DNA of 64,000 bases from Acridotheres tristis (Eukaryota > Chordata > Aves > Passeriformes > Sturnidae): positions 29,087,255 through 29,151,254 of the forward strand of contig CM072919.1 of the NCBI GenBank assembly GCA_037013685.1, written 5' to 3'. The notes under the pieces are model-generated. The model did no database searches. It was not told where the DNA came from and saw only the letters and a program-made list of their open reading frames with translations. Positions 45,366 through 58,337 of the stretch are shown here, one piece after another; positions within the stretch are counted from its first letter, which is position 1, and every line of letters begins with the position of its first letter. Made by a program: the position numbers and the translations under genes.

Positions 45366-48300
45366 TTTAGCCAAAAAAAGTACAGACCTCAGAATAAAAT
45401 TTCAGTTAATTTTCTAATCTTCTGAAGAATGAGGCAAGTAGCATTATATAATAACATTATAGGAAAAGAAGATAAAGAAAACATTTTTGTTCAGAACACA
45501 CCACTTAAACCACATTATCTGCTATAATAATATCATGAAGCACAAGGCATAGCAGAGGACTTAAATCAATTACAACATTAATTACTCTCATTATGCATGT
45601 TATAAGTAATATCTATTTCAAATGTTTGATTCAAATATGCTTGGGAAGGAGATGATTCATTTGCTCATTCTTTACCACAATAGCTTTTATTTTGCTATGC
45701 TCATTGTGTTAGTGTTTAAAACAGTAAAATTAAATGTGTCCATTTAGTGTTGTAAATAATAATAAGTGTCTCCTACATTGAGGCTATCATGCAAGTATTA
45801 AATACAATCCTCACTATTGCAATCAATACAATTATTTACTCCAGTTAAAATCAGATTACTTTCTGAGACAGAAAACTGACAGTCAAACAAACAAAACCTC
45901 GAGAGTAGCATGTAGTTTTTTTCCATGCATGAAGCACTTCAGATTTTGCAAGATGATGATAAATGGATTTGATGTCACTACACAAAAAGGGCCTGAAGAG
46001 TTGCACATTTTCACTTTAATGTAGTCATTATATGGCTTATATAGTATTATGTAAGCTTTTGCTTTAATACTCCATCTTACCTTGTAATAGAAAATTATTT
46101 GATGACTACAAACACTAGCATATAGAGATGATGACAATGACCATGACGACAATGATGATGATACTTCATTTGTCTTATATGAATCAGTTTTGTCAAGTGC
46201 CATAAGAATCATTAGGTGTTCAAGGACCATGGTCTAGCTGAGCTGGGATATCTCAGAGCATTTGCTAATTTAAATAAAACAAAACTAAAAAATTAGTATA
46301 AAACCTCTTTTTCTTTAAATATATCCAGATCTCCCTCTCTACCTTTTTCCTTCCTGCCCTGATTGGGTTGCATGTGGGTTTTATTTGGTAGAATAATACT
46401 GAGATGTCACCTTCTGGCCTTTGATAATAAAATACAAATTATTTCTCTACGTATTCAAAATTAAAATCTGTATTAATGTGAAAATTGGAAATAGATAATG
46501 AGTAAAACCAGGCTCAATTTTGCACCAAGAGACCTTTTTAAATACCAGAATATGAAAATATGCTCTCAATATTAAATCAAAAATGGAACAAATGAAGGCA
46601 AGGTCTAACCTTTAAACATTTCAGTCAATATGAAAATTGACTGGTAATCTTTTTTTCACATAGTCAAGAAATATAGCCTTGGAATTTCATATATGACCAT
46701 TATTTTGGCTTTCATATTTGCCTGTTTTTTCTTTGCACTGAGCCACTATCTGTCTGAAGAGCACTAAGCAGTTTTATCAAGCATGTTCAAAGAAAGCAAA
46801 GTTTCTCCTAAGAAGTTCTGATTGTCAGTTTTGGCAAGCACTTTATCAGGCATCTGAAAGACTCATCAATCTAAGGCCAGCAAACTTACAGAAAAGCAGT
46901 TCCAAACTTACAGAGAAACAAAACAGCCAGGAACTGTAAGAATTTGTCCTTTACTGGTGGAATGCCATTCTGCCATTTGTCTGATGAAATCTGCAGATTT
47001 CAGAACAAGAATCAGTCTTTTCCCCAGTGCTAAAGGGTTATTCTGAACCAGACTGATGGTGAACTATTTTGAAAAACGCTTTGGGAGTAAGTCAATATAA
47101 AATTACAGCTTCAGTCCAACCATTTGATCTGAAAACATGCTGGCTTCATCAAGCCTCATAGATCTGTGGATACTGCTGTCAAAAAGATCTCTGTGGCAAC
47201 AAGGCACCATAACCATGCAGGATTCTGGAAAGAAAAAGAGAAGGGCATGTATAGGTGGTGTTCGAAGGTGGAAGAATACACTTTCAGTTGTAGTAAACTT
47301 ATTTATTTATGGAAATTTTGCTTATTTATTTCAAACTAGAAAACATTTATTGAAAGATCATTGTACTTACAACTAGAAAATATGGACAATTGGAAGATAG
47401 GGATAAATTTTCTTCCTTTATTGTCAGAGGAGATATCAGAATCAGTTTTCTTGAAAAACATGATAGGTTGTTGGCAGAGCAACAACATGAATATTTGCAG
47501 AAGTGTCCTCTGGATTTTTCCCTGACAGGGTTATATTAATTAGTTTTTGCAACTATAGAAAAAATCTCAACACATTAATTTGATGAAACTACTTCAGATT
47601 TACATCAAAATGAGAGAAGAGGTTAGCCCATTGTGTAAAAAGGAGAGTCTTATTAGGATGTCATTTACTCTTCTTTGGCTGCAAATGAGATCTTCACTTC
47701 TGAATGTGAACAAAAGTCAATAATATGCGATATTACAAGGAATAATAGGAAAAACACCAGCCTTCCTGGTGAGTTCTTAATTGTCTGAACATTTTCAGTG
47801 CCATTGAACATCTCTTGTGCAGAAAGCAAGAGATTTTTTTTCCTAAATGGCCTCTAAGAAAACACTTCTGGGACAGCATACTGCATTTAGGACACTCCAA
47901 AGCATATTTACTCTGTACAGAGCCTTCCCTTATGAGTCTACTGCATCCTTTTTTTCACTGTTCTTTCTTAGCGCTTTTTACCATCCCATCAGAACCAGAG
48001 ATCAGAGCTTCCCTGATGCCTCATCATTAAGTTTTAGCTTTTCTTCACCTTCTCCAACATTTCACCCTTTGTTGTCTCACCATGGAGGCTCAGATTCTGA
48101 ACATGGCATGGAAAAATTCTTCAGACTTGGACAAAAGCTCTGACAAACTCTTTAAATTACAATTTGGGAATTTTACAGGGAAAACACAGGGAATCATTCC
48201 AAAATCTTAATGTTTTCTTCTGTATTTTAGAACATCTTATCTGTATTCAAAAATGCACCTAAAGCTATGTGAAGAAACAGATTAAGTTTTCTGAAGGTAA

Positions 48301-49044
48301 AAAAGGGACTTTCACAATAATAAAGAAATTCTCCAAAACATGGTAACTCTGGGAACCTAAATTTTTTAGGAACTGTAAGAGATCTCTAGCTTAAATGCAT
48401 TAATCAGCATCAGTTATGGAAGTACCAAAAAAAGAGAAAAACTAAGATATACTGAACTTGAATCTTAAATTTATTCACAAATTATCTCAGCATTTGGACA
48501 TTGTGATTAAATTAGTACTAGCATAGGGGCTGAGGCTGAGTAGTTCTCACTTATCATAAGCCATGCTAGAAAATGTGCTGGTTTATGCATGGATAGCATT
48601 CATTCAGTACTGAAAAACTACACACAATGTTTTTTTCTTCAGTACCCAAATGCATCTCTTTTGTTAAGTTATAGATGAAGCTCAGAAGACTGAAAATAAT
48701 TGAGGTTTGTATCCTCCCAAAATTATTTTGGAAAGTCTATATTTGGCCCATATAGAGAATATAAAACAGTCTTATTATGTGAATGCATCTTCCAGGTATT
48801 CATGAAAAATTTCTTTTTATGTTTGTTGTAGGCATGAATGCTTGATAGCAGTGAAACAAAAATGACAAAACACATGCAGAAATAGACACAAAAAAAACCC
48901 CAAATATTGTCAGGTCTTGTGTATAATTCAGATGCTCATGATATGAACCAAATGGAAGAATGTAACTAAAACACAATAAGTATAAAATTAAGTATAAAAT
49001 TAAATGGGCACTGAGAGGTTACTTCAGCAAGGGAATCAGAAGTA
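45366..49044. other. No recognisable gene (3.7 kb)
   Basis: AT-rich. A 115-codon minus frame (45883-46230) crosses a GAT-rich tract and is not protein-like. Confidence 0.35.
46122..46162. repeat. Degenerate GAY-trinucleotide microsatellite
   Basis: GATGATGACAATGACCATGACGACAATGATGATGAT, imperfect. Confidence 0.75.
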
Positions 49045-49740
49045 GCAAATCATACAATGACTTGGTTGGAAGATCATGTGGTATCTTTTTAACTATATCT
49101 GGTTGCTCAAAGCCACATCCCACATGACCTTGAACACTTCCATGTGGGGAGCATACACTTCTCTGGGGTAATTCTTCCTGTATCTCACCCCCTCATCATA
49201 AAGACTTCTTCCTTATGCCCAATCAAAGATATATTCTTTCTGTTTAAAACTGTTGCTCTTTGTGCAGTCAATGCAAGTCTTAGGAAAAAGTTTGTCTTTC
49301 TTATAAGCCAAATACACATATTATATATTGAAAGGCTGCAATAATATCACCCTAGAGTCTTCTCCAATAGGGAACAACCACAGTTCTCTCAGACTTTCTT
49401 CTTAAGAGAGGTCCTACAGCTCTCTGACCATTTTCAGGACCTTCCTATGGACTCTCTCCAACAGGCCCATGTCCTTCCTGTGCTGGGACCCCAGAGCTGG
49501 GTGCAGGGTTCCAGCTGGGGTGTCACCAGAGCAGAGCAGAGGGGCAGAATCCCCTCCCTCCCCTGCTGCCCACGCTGCTTTGGATGCAGCCCAGGACACA
49601 TTTGGTTTTCGGGGTTGTGTTTATGGCCAAACCACATGTAATTTTTTACCCACCAGTATGCCCAAGTCTATTTCCACAGGGCTGATCTCTATCCTTTCAT
49701 CATCTAGAACATGCACAATATCTTTTGTATTAATTCTGGT
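49045..49740 (-). repeat. CR1 LINE 3' part, antisense
   Basis: Reverse CR1: GACTTGGTTGGAAGATC, GGTTGCTCAAAGCCACATCCCACATGACCTTGAACACTTCC, GACCATTTTCAGGACCTTCC, GACTCTCTCCAACAGGCCCATGTCC, GCTGGGTGCAGGGTTCCAGC and AGCCCAGGACACATTTGG. These are the classic RT C-terminus and 3' UTR in reverse. Confidence 0.9.
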
Positions 49741-50337
49741 GACTGTTAAAAGTCCCACTGGTCATCTTCTTGATACAATAATTTCAAATAAATTTGAATG
49801 TAAATATCAATGGAACTTATTCAGCATCACAACATTCAAGAACTTTCTGTTTTGGTACTGTCTGGTGTACAGAGCAGTTAGGTATGTAGCAAATGTGTCA
49901 TGCAATGAGCTTGAAGTCCTTTTACTTTGGTCCATCTCATAATGGAAGAAAAAAAAATGAGGCTTTCTGTGTACAGAGGATTACCTTCCAATTTATACTT
50001 TCTAAACTTTACAAACTTTTTGTCTGATCTTTATAAGCATCCTTTTTCATTGATGAAAAGCATAGTCAAAATCAAGTGAATATCACTTAATCTGCCAAGT
50101 TATTATGCTGAATTGGCCCTTGCTACAATTTACAGTAGGTTCATGTACAAACAACAGTCTGGACGGTGATGTTTCAATCTTTTTTAAGTTCTGTAGCAGG
50201 AAGTGTAGAAATATTAGGTTTCAAGGAAAAGACCAAATTATGGGAAGTCAGAAATACAGGAAGTGCTGCAAAAGTGTGTCAAAAGCAGCAAAAGCCCAAC
50301 ATAAAGGTGTTTATCCTTTCTTGTGTTATCTCCAACA
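49741..50337. other. No recognisable feature
   Basis: AT-rich spacer between two CR1 copies of opposite orientation. Confidence 0.35.
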
Positions 50338-50835
50338 CAAGAAAGATTTGAACCTGTTATAGAAGGTCCAGAGGACGCCACAAAGAACTCCGAGGGCTGG
50401 AGTATTTCTTTTGTGAAAACAGGCTGAGAGAGCTGGTGATGTTCAGCCTGGAGAAGGTTCCAGGGAGACCTCATTGTGGCCTTCCAGTACCTGACAGAGG
50501 TAGAGCAAGGGAGAGCACGAGGGAGAGCAACTTTTTATATGGGCAGATAGTGACAGGACAAGACACAATGGTTTTAAATTGAAAGAGTGTAGGTTTAGGT
50601 TTTTAGATACTAGGAAAAAATTCTTTACTATGAGGATGATGAAGTACTGGAATAGGCTGCCCAGAGAAGCTGTGGATGTCCCACCCCTGGAAGTATTCAA
50701 GGCCATGTCAGCTAGGACTTACAGCAGCCTGGTCTACTGAAAGGTGTCTCTGCCCATGGCAAGCAAGATTAAACTAGATGATTTTAAGGTCACTTCTAAC
50801 ACATATAAGGCTATAATTCTATAATTCTCTCTTTC
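50338..50835 (+). repeat. CR1 LINE 3' part, sense
   Basis: CAGAGGACGCCACAAAGA, GGCTGGAGTATTTC, AGCCTGGAGAAGGTTCCAGGGAGACCTCATTGTGGCCTTCCAGTACCTGA, GGAATAGGCTGCCCAGAGAAGCTGTGGATGTC and the terminal GATGATTTTAAGGTCACTTC...ATAATTCTATAATTCT. It is one of the best-preserved CR1 tails here. Confidence 0.92.
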
Positions 50836-52719
50836 TGGAGAATTACCAAGATTGTATGTCGGAGCTCAGACAACTACAGAAGCTGAACTGAGTAGCACTT
50901 CAGACCTTTTGGCCCTGGTACAGTGAAATCCGAGGAAGAGATAAACTGAAGGCAAGAACAGAAGTGAAGACACAACATCTGGTCACCCTGACCCTCTGAT
51001 GTTGACCACTCTGACAAAGGGAGATCCAACAAAGACTTTGCTGGCAAAAGAGATAACAAGGACATTACTAGCATAAGAAGAAAATCAGAAGATTCTGTTA
51101 CTAAAGGGGACTGGGACAAAGGGGTCTGAGCAGAAAAATTTGTACGATTGTATTGACCTATATGTAATGGTAAATTGTGCGATAAGCTAGCTTTGCTTTT
51201 CTGCCATAAGCAGAGTGCATGTCAGTCATCCCCACAATCATACACAATTTTTTAGCTCAGCAATTGATCAGGCATAATGATATGTAAATTTTGGTTTTTA
51301 TTTGCCATCATCTGAAACACACTTATACAGGCATCCTGAGATCAATTCCTAGCTTTCTTTTAGAAAATCTGTTCTCTCTTCCCTTCCATATAAGGAGTAA
51401 AAGTATCTATACTCATGGTTTTTGTGCATGAAAACTGGAATACTGGAGTTCCACTATTTCTAAAGAAATTAACATATAGACCAAATTTATTGTCAGGAAA
51501 AGAATAGTCTAATTTGCTCTAAAATATTCATTAATTTAAAATTTAAAAAAAAAAAAGAGAGAGAAATAGGATATCATATGCTTTCTTGACATAAACCTTT
51601 CCAAGGAATAGTAATAGAACTGGTATGACTTTTGTTGAGATTAAATATTCATGAAGCAGGTTTTATTGTTTTTAATTAGAGGTGAAGAAATAAATTGTAA
51701 GGAATAATTTTCTAGGTCATGTTGGTCTGCAGTTTTATACTGCAGTTATCTCTGAAGATATCAGTAATTCAAAACTATTCATCAAATAGTTACACAGAAA
51801 ATTCTTTGTCTATCACACATTTGTGGGCTGCTTGATCAGAATATTAAATGGTAACACCTGAAGGGATTTAACTGGTCACATGATATAGTTTCTTTTCTTC
51901 ACTAGATGTGCTTTAATTAGTAAATTAAGCCAGAATTATTCATTGTGAAATTACATTGATTCCCTAATTTGGTTTAGGCTGGTTTTGGTGAGGCAAAAAT
52001 CCCAAATAAGTAAATGCAAACATGATATTAATTCACTTAGTGTAATAACTGGACCATTTTCAGAAACCAAAGAGGATATGTATGCGTCTGAAAAGATTAA
52101 AAGAAATCATGATTGAAAAATATATGCAAATGAAGACAAAGTAATCAAGAAAAGTAGTCAAGCAGAAAGTAAATATTCTTTATTTCCAATCAGAAAGCAA
52201 TAGAAAAATTTGATGTGATCAAATTATTTGTTTTACACAGTTCTGTACACTAGTGGCAAATAACATGATGGCAAATAATATTAAACTGGAAATGAAAGTG
52301 ATGTTATTTTCAATTATTTGAAATCCAGAAGAATCTGAAAGCCATTAAGATAGTGAAAAATACCACCATAATTTGATCTCTTAAGCTTGATCACAGCTCT
52401 TCAAAAGAGATCACCATGTTCCGCATTTTGATCCTACCAAAAGCACAACAGCACTGTAGAAGTTCATAAAGGATTTCTTCCATAGGCTGGCAGCTCCTTG
52501 TATAGTGAAGGAGAAACCAGGAAAATGAATTCATAGCATTCATGTGTCACAGAACAGCGATATCCAAATTTGCTGTGACAGATACTCTGGAGTCAGCTGC
52601 AGATATCTGCACCACTGAGGCAGCATGCCTAAGTCTGCCTGCCCTACTGAGAGTCATCACTGCACAACTCATCCTTCCACAGAAAACAGCAAGGTGTTGT
52701 CAACATGCTGCACCCAGGG
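50836..52719. other. No recognisable feature
   Basis: AT-rich. 50860-51140 is GC-richer and may be an unclassified repeat. Confidence 0.3.
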
Positions 52720-53430
52720 GTGAAGGCTGAAGGAGCTGGCTGGTGTCAATGAGAGGTTGTTCTCTGGCATCATTGAAATGCTATGGTGATCAGGGAAAGA
52801 ACCCAAAATACAAAGATTGTACCCACCTTCAAAAGGGCAAGGTCTGAGGAACTACAGGCTTGTCAGACAATTTAGTGCTAGGGAAAACCATGGAAGAAGT
52901 CCTATTAGAGCACAGCTCAGGGTGCACAAAACAGCCAGTATGGACTGAACCATGTCAGTCCCAGACAACTGCATTCTGTGATAACATACGTGCGTTTGTG
53001 GCTAAGTGGAGAAGTGTGGATGTCCTTCACCTTGACACTAGCACTCTTTTTGTCACCATCTCCCACAGTATTCTTCTGTATTGCATTGTTATGGTCTGGA
53101 TGGGTGAACCATCAGAAGAATGAAAAAAAATGTTTGGATAAGTTTACTCAAAAAGGGGTGATTGATGAATAATTCACTGCTTGTTGACTGGAAACAAGAG
53201 AGCTCCCACAGCAGCCTTTTATCAATGATCTGGGTAGGTGACAAGGTGCAAGCCTGTCATGTTTACAAGTGATTCCAAACTGCAGGGGACCAGTTAATGC
53301 TTGTAACATCAGAGTCACTGTTCAGAGAAACGAAGACCAGTGTGAGGAAGGGCCTCCATGATAACTAGGCCAGAGACCTGCAGCTCTGTCTCCAGAAGGC
53401 AGGCCCCTGGAAGTGATGCCAGTGGCACAG
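52720..53430 (+). repeat. CR1 LINE, ORF2 RT region, sense, very old
   Basis: Recognisable although eroded: CCACCTTCAAAAGGGCAAGGTCTGAGGAACTACAGGCTTGTCAGACAATTT, ACCATGGAAGAAGTCCTATTAGAGCACAGC, GGATGTCCTTCACCTTGACACTAGCACT and CCATCTCCCACAGTATTCTTC. This order matches the CR1 RT coding region, with frames destroyed by indels. The edges are approximate. Confidence 0.65.
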
Positions 53431-55584
53431 GGAGTAGCTCTGGGGAGAAGGCTCTGATACCTCTATGCACAGAACCTTGAGCAAAGCTGGTGTATTGAAT
53501 TAGTTGTCTGCCATTTAAAATGAAATTTGCCTCTGTACCAAGCATAATCACCAACATGACCCCCTTTCCTCAACACAAACCCTGTAGAGTCTGCACTGCG
53601 CCATCCAGGCGTGTAATTTCATGCTTTTGAATCATGCACTTTTGGTCCTTACTGCTTATCTTGAATAACATCATTTTTGCTTTGACAGCACAGACAGAAG
53701 GAGTCAACTTTCCATTGTGCATGATATCTCAATGCACTGAAAATTTCTTGGTTACTTTTAGAGTAAGTAGCATTCCTATAAACTTAAGCACCATTTAATC
53801 TTTTCCCACAGAAAGAACGGCCATGTCCCAAAGGGTACCATAGCACTTTTTAGCTCCTAAAAAAAAATTAAATTTCATTTTAAGAATAATTTTACTTAGT
53901 TCCTTTTTTTACAATTATTTGGGATGCACGTGAATTTTTAGTTTCTTTTCCAGAAGCTATCCAGACAGCTCTCTAGCTCTGTTATGAGTTGAAAGTGACC
54001 TGGTTCACTGCTGATGACATCAACTAGCACATGCAGGGTCTCACAGTTTGGGTCTCATAGTTTCAAGAGTTGTGAAATAATTACATGTCTCCTGCTCTTC
54101 ATTCACTATTTGTAAGCTTTGTTTGATATATAAAATTCAGAATGTTTGAAGGAAAAAATGGTCCTTGAAACTTTTGATATATTATCAGCATTTATTTTCC
54201 AAGGTGTAGGTGTTCGTCAGTGACCACCACACATTTCTAGACATCTCTCCAGGCACTACCAATTCCTCGCACACTAGCACACTCCTACTCTGATATTTGA
54301 AGTGCTCCACGCACAAGCAGAAGCACAGGATACAATGTACTTTCACACTTCGAGTAGGAGCACACTCAGCCTCAGTATATTTTAGCATCAATTACTTCTG
54401 TCTTTAATATTTGTATCAAACAGCTAGTAATAGAGGAAGTGAAAAAAAGTGGCAACAGCAGCTCCTTTCTGTTCAGATTTTGTGACAAGGCGGCTGACTT
54501 TTACTGTATTCATAAACAAACCATGCGACAAAAGCAAGGTTACTGAAATACTGCAGACTTTAACAACATAGCTTACAAATATAAATTTTCCAGAACATTC
54601 AGGTTTGCAGCAACCTCTTTCTTTCAGGATTGCTTCCATGTCTGAGTTTCACCATGGTTTTGTTGAGGTTAATATTTCTTTCTCCAAAACAAGAGTAACT
54701 ATTGTTTCTTTTGAATGACTCACTGTCACTTGCACTGACTAACATTTCTAATTTTTGTTTAATAAGGCACTCCTTTAGATAGAATTAGGAGCTCAAAACC
54801 AGGAGAATCTGAGCAAAGAAAAATGAAGCAATTTTCTTTTTCAGAGAGTACTCCTGGAATGAGCTCTCCTGTAATAATTAACTGTGTATGCCACAGCAAT
54901 CCAAACACATGTTTGCACCATTTTGATGCTCATTTTCCTTGGCATCTCCTTTCTTATGCTAATTTACTATTTAGCCTCCCATTTTTGCAAGGCTTGGATT
55001 TTGCTACTTTTGCTAGGCAGGAGCACTGTATCTACAAAACTAGGCTCACATTACATCTGAAACAGCATGACTTTTTAGCTCACACAGTTTAAGCTGAATC
55101 CTGATTTTTAGGGTCATCTGTACAGGACGTGGACCTTGATTATGCCCTCCAGCTGTCGTCCAGCCAAGTTTCTCCCAGATTTTCTTCTCAGATAGCAACA
55201 ATCTTGCTAGTTAGGCCAAACTTTCTTCTTCCACCACTCTGCTTCAGCAGGCAACTAGGTGGAGATGCAGGCTGTTAACTGTTTCAGACCAAGAGAGAGC
55301 AAGCTGCTGACGGGGCAGGGGCTCGGTGGAGAATGTGGACAGAAATGTTCTACACAATATACTGCAGCCAAGCTCTTTAATAAACAGAGGAACTGCTTTA
55401 AAGTAAAGAACACATGAGGGAAGAGATGCATTCCAATGCAATTCTCTGTGAAGATACTTGAATTCATCCATGAAAACAAAACACGTGACAAAATAGCTCT
55501 CATCAACTTTGAAACCCATGGTAAACCTAATTTCTCAATGTTAGATAATTTTCATTACACAATCTGTCAAAATTACATTGCATT
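53431..55584. other. No recognisable feature
   Basis: No gene or repeat I can name. Confidence 0.35.
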
Positions 55585-55790
55585 TTAATGATTTAAAAAA
55601 TAATGTAATATTATAATAAAAAATATAAATATTAAGAATATATAAAAATAAATATAAATATTTATACATTGTTATATATAAATATATAAAATAGAAAAAT
55701 AATATAATATAATATTGTGTTATATGATACCCTAATAAGTTATGTGTATCATATTATATCAATATAATGTATTTGTGTATAAAATTTCAA
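55585..55790. repeat. AT-rich low-complexity tract
   Basis: About 200 bp of TATAA/AATATA-type sequence, including near-palindromes such as ATATAAATATTTATA. Confidence 0.85.
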
Positions 55791-56326
55791 TGCAGTTAGG
55801 ATGAGAAAAAAATCTATTTAAAAGTTTGGGGTCTTTTTTATCAGCATTTAAAACCTCTCTACAACATATCGGAGTAGTAAAGTATGTTGAAAAGGGAGGG
55901 ACTTACTTGTCTCTAATTAAATAATGTTTGGACAGTGTGGCAAATTAAAAAAATAGGGTATAGAGATTTTTATCGATAAACTGCTGAAATAGTCATTGGG
56001 TCCTTCAAACTCACAGAAAGTGAGAATTTAGCCCTAGATATCTGAGTCAAAATGCTTAATCTTCCACAAACTTCAGAATTTACAGAGTCTTGATTGATTT
56101 AAATCAAAGGAATAGATTTCTAAATTCTTGAGTTTGGAACAGCAGAAAAAGATGACTTCTCAAAGTGCTACCAGGGAAGGATCAAGCTATGGATTTTCTT
56201 ATCAATTTATCTGGGGACTTGAATCTGCTGCTAATCTGAAGTAGTTTGAAATGGTATCAATAGAATAAGTAGCTATGTAGTCTACTTGACTAATCTAGAC
56301 AGAGGCAAAATTTGCTAATCAAAGTA
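55791..56326. other. No recognisable feature
   Basis: AT-rich. Confidence 0.35.
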
Positions 56327-57181
56327 TGTCCTGCTTTTCTGTCTGAGGTAAAGTTAATTTTCCTCATAGTGGTTAGTATGGGTCTATGTTTTGGATTTGT
56401 GCTGAACAGGGATGATACCAGAGGGAAGTTTCCATTACTGCTTAGCAGGGTTTCAGCAAAGGCTTTTTCTGCTTCTTTTCTCCCCAGCAAAGAGTATGGC
56501 GGAGCCACTGGGGGAAGGAAAGAAGCGGACACTGGAAACAGGACAGCTGACTTCAGCTGACCGTAAGAACATCCTAACCTTATTGTGGAAATGCAGGCAC
56601 AGGGAGCTCTCAGGGCCTTGTGCATACAGGCTCAGAGATAGAGATGGATACAATGATTGGCTAAAAAACTAGCATAAGTCATTAAGTAACTAAGAATTAA
56701 GCGGCTTTTGATGTTATGGTGTTGGATCTTACACCTGTAATGTCTCACACTTCTATGAGACTGAAAATAATAAAGCAACAGAGCATCATTTACAATGCCT
56801 CTCAGCTGCCCTGTCTATCTTAATATTTATATCCTAATACCTTATGGCATCACGCTCAGCAAAAGAAATGAAGGAGGCTCAACAAAGAATTGAAGGGGTA
56901 CTGCAGCTGAGGGTCCAGGCTGAGGATCTCTTGGTTAGTGGTAAGCAATACTATTCCATTGCATCACTTATCTTTCGGGGGTCTTATTTGTTAATTTCCT
57001 TTTCACTAAAATATATTAATAGTATTTTAAATTTATTTTATTTCAATTATTAAACTGTTTTTATCTCTAGCCTACTAGTCATCTCACTTTTACCCTACCA
57101 ATTCTTTCCCCTATGCCACAAGGGGAAAATGAGGAAGCGGCTGTGTGAGTCTTAGTTGTCAGCTGAGGTTAAATCATGCCA
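56327..57181 (+). repeat. Solo LTR (family B), sense, interrupted
   Basis: Starts TGTCCTGCTTTTCTG...AAAGTTAATTTTCC and has TCTATGTTTTGGATTTGTGCTGAAC, TACCTTATGGCATCACGCTCAGC, TTAAACTGTTTTTATCTCTAGCC and TTCTTTCCCCTATGCCAC. It ends GCTGAGGTTAAATCATGCCA. A block at about 56584-56822 is inserted between its ...GACAGCTGACTTCAGCTGACC and TATCCTAATACCTTATGG parts. Confidence 0.75.
56584..56822 (+). repeat. Small LTR-like insertion in the family B LTR
   Basis: Begins TGTGGAAATGCAGGCACAG and contains GAAAATAATAAAGCAACAGAGCATCATTTACAATGCC, typical of an LTR poly-A/R-U5 end. ATCCTAA occurs on both sides (about 56571 and 56830), suggesting the target duplication. Boundaries are plus or minus 15 bp. Confidence 0.5.
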
Positions 57182-57601
57182 AAATGCAGTTGAAATAGTG
57201 TTGTGGTTGAGAAACTTCTCTTTTCAATACAAATTCAGATAACTCAAAAGTGACATTTTCAAAGGACTGTATAAAAAACTGTAGGGATTTTCTGAGTTAA
57301 GACAATGGCATCTGAGAGATATTTGCTGTTTCGCATGTATCAGTTCAGAAGGTTTTCAGCAGTGAATTGAAGAATGAGAAATACCTTCTTGGCACTGAAC
57401 TACCAGATTGCTGTTTGAAGTTTTCAATAAGTCATTCATCCCAAAGCATATTAGCTTACCAAAGTATCTCTGTAATGGAAGTCTGTATTTCACATGGCTC
57501 AGAACTTGGCTTTTAAATTATAACTTTGAAAACACTTCATCATCAAAATGTCTAAACAAGAAAAGAAATGTATCATTTTTTTTTATCCTTTATGAATACA
57601 G
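57182..57601. other. No recognisable feature
   Basis: AT-rich; ends in the polypyrimidine tract of candidate exon 4. Confidence 0.35.
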
Positions 57602-57746
57602 TGATTCCCTGGCAGACTACATATACTAATAAATTCTCTGAACAGACTAAATATACAAGTGCCAACTTGCAGTTTTGGGAAGAAATAGGACAGAAGAATG
57701 TAATTGCAATCCTAATTGATCCTGAACTGAATCCAACATTATGTGG
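57602..57746 (+). CDS. Candidate exon 4, RGS-like (TKYTSANLQFWEEI)
   Basis: Follows a strong acceptor (TTTTTTTTTATCCTTTATGAATACAG) and ends at TGTGG/GTAATGG. The open peptide includes PWQTTYTN then TKYTSANLQFWEEIGQKN. L-x-FWEE is the hallmark of the central RGS helix, and by recall the segment resembles part of RGS22. Entry phase is 1 and exit phase 2. That does not join in frame to 60810, so at least one exon between is missing or one of the two calls is wrong. Confidence 0.38.
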
Positions 57747-57941
57747 GTAATGGAAGAGAAGCTTCAAGAGTCCTTCCTTGCTTAGAATATCCTTGTTCAG
57801 AAACAGAGGACCAGCTTTTTTAGCCTACTGTTTTATCTGATTTGTTTAGTATTGAGTGAGGGTTAAAAGACTGGCTTTTCTCAGACATCAAGATATTGGG
57901 TTCAGCCTTTCCTGTAATTTTTCTTTGAATATATAAATTCT

Positions 57942-58337
57942 TAGAATTGTAGAAGAATAGAGGAATGGTTTAGGTTGGAAGGGACCTTCAAAATCACCTA
58001 GCTCCACCCCCTGCCATGGGCAGGGACACCTCCCTCAGGAACAGGTAGCTCAAAACTTTACCCAACCTGCCCTTGAACACTTCCAGGAACTGGACGTCCA
58101 TTACTTCTTTGGGCAACCTGGCCCAGTGGTTCACCACTCTCACAGTAAAGAATTTCTTCATAACATCTAATATAAAACTGCCCTATTCCAGTCAAAAGCC
58201 ATTCCTCTTTGTCCTGTCATCGAACACCCTTGGAAAAAGTCCCTCTACAGCTTTCCTGTAAGCCCCCTTTAGGTCCTGGAAGGCTGCTATAGGGCCTCTC
58301 CAGATCTGTCTCTTCTTCAGACTGAACAACCCCATGC
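57942..58337 (-). repeat. CR1 LINE 3' tail, antisense
   Basis: GAATGGTTTAGGTTGGAAGGGACCTTCAAAATCACCTAG, CCCCTGCCATGGGCAGGGACACCTCC, CCCTTGAACACTTCCAGG and TCTTCTTCAGACTGAACAACCCCATG. A well-preserved reverse CR1, 5'-truncated at 58337. Confidence 0.95.

Noticed and set aside
45883..46230. 115-codon minus-strand frame
   Set aside because: It crosses a GAT-rich microsatellite and AT-rich sequence, with no splice sites or recognisable motif.
55585..55790. AT-rich tract as a possible origin or attachment region
   Set aside because: It is simple low-complexity sequence without any other supporting signal.
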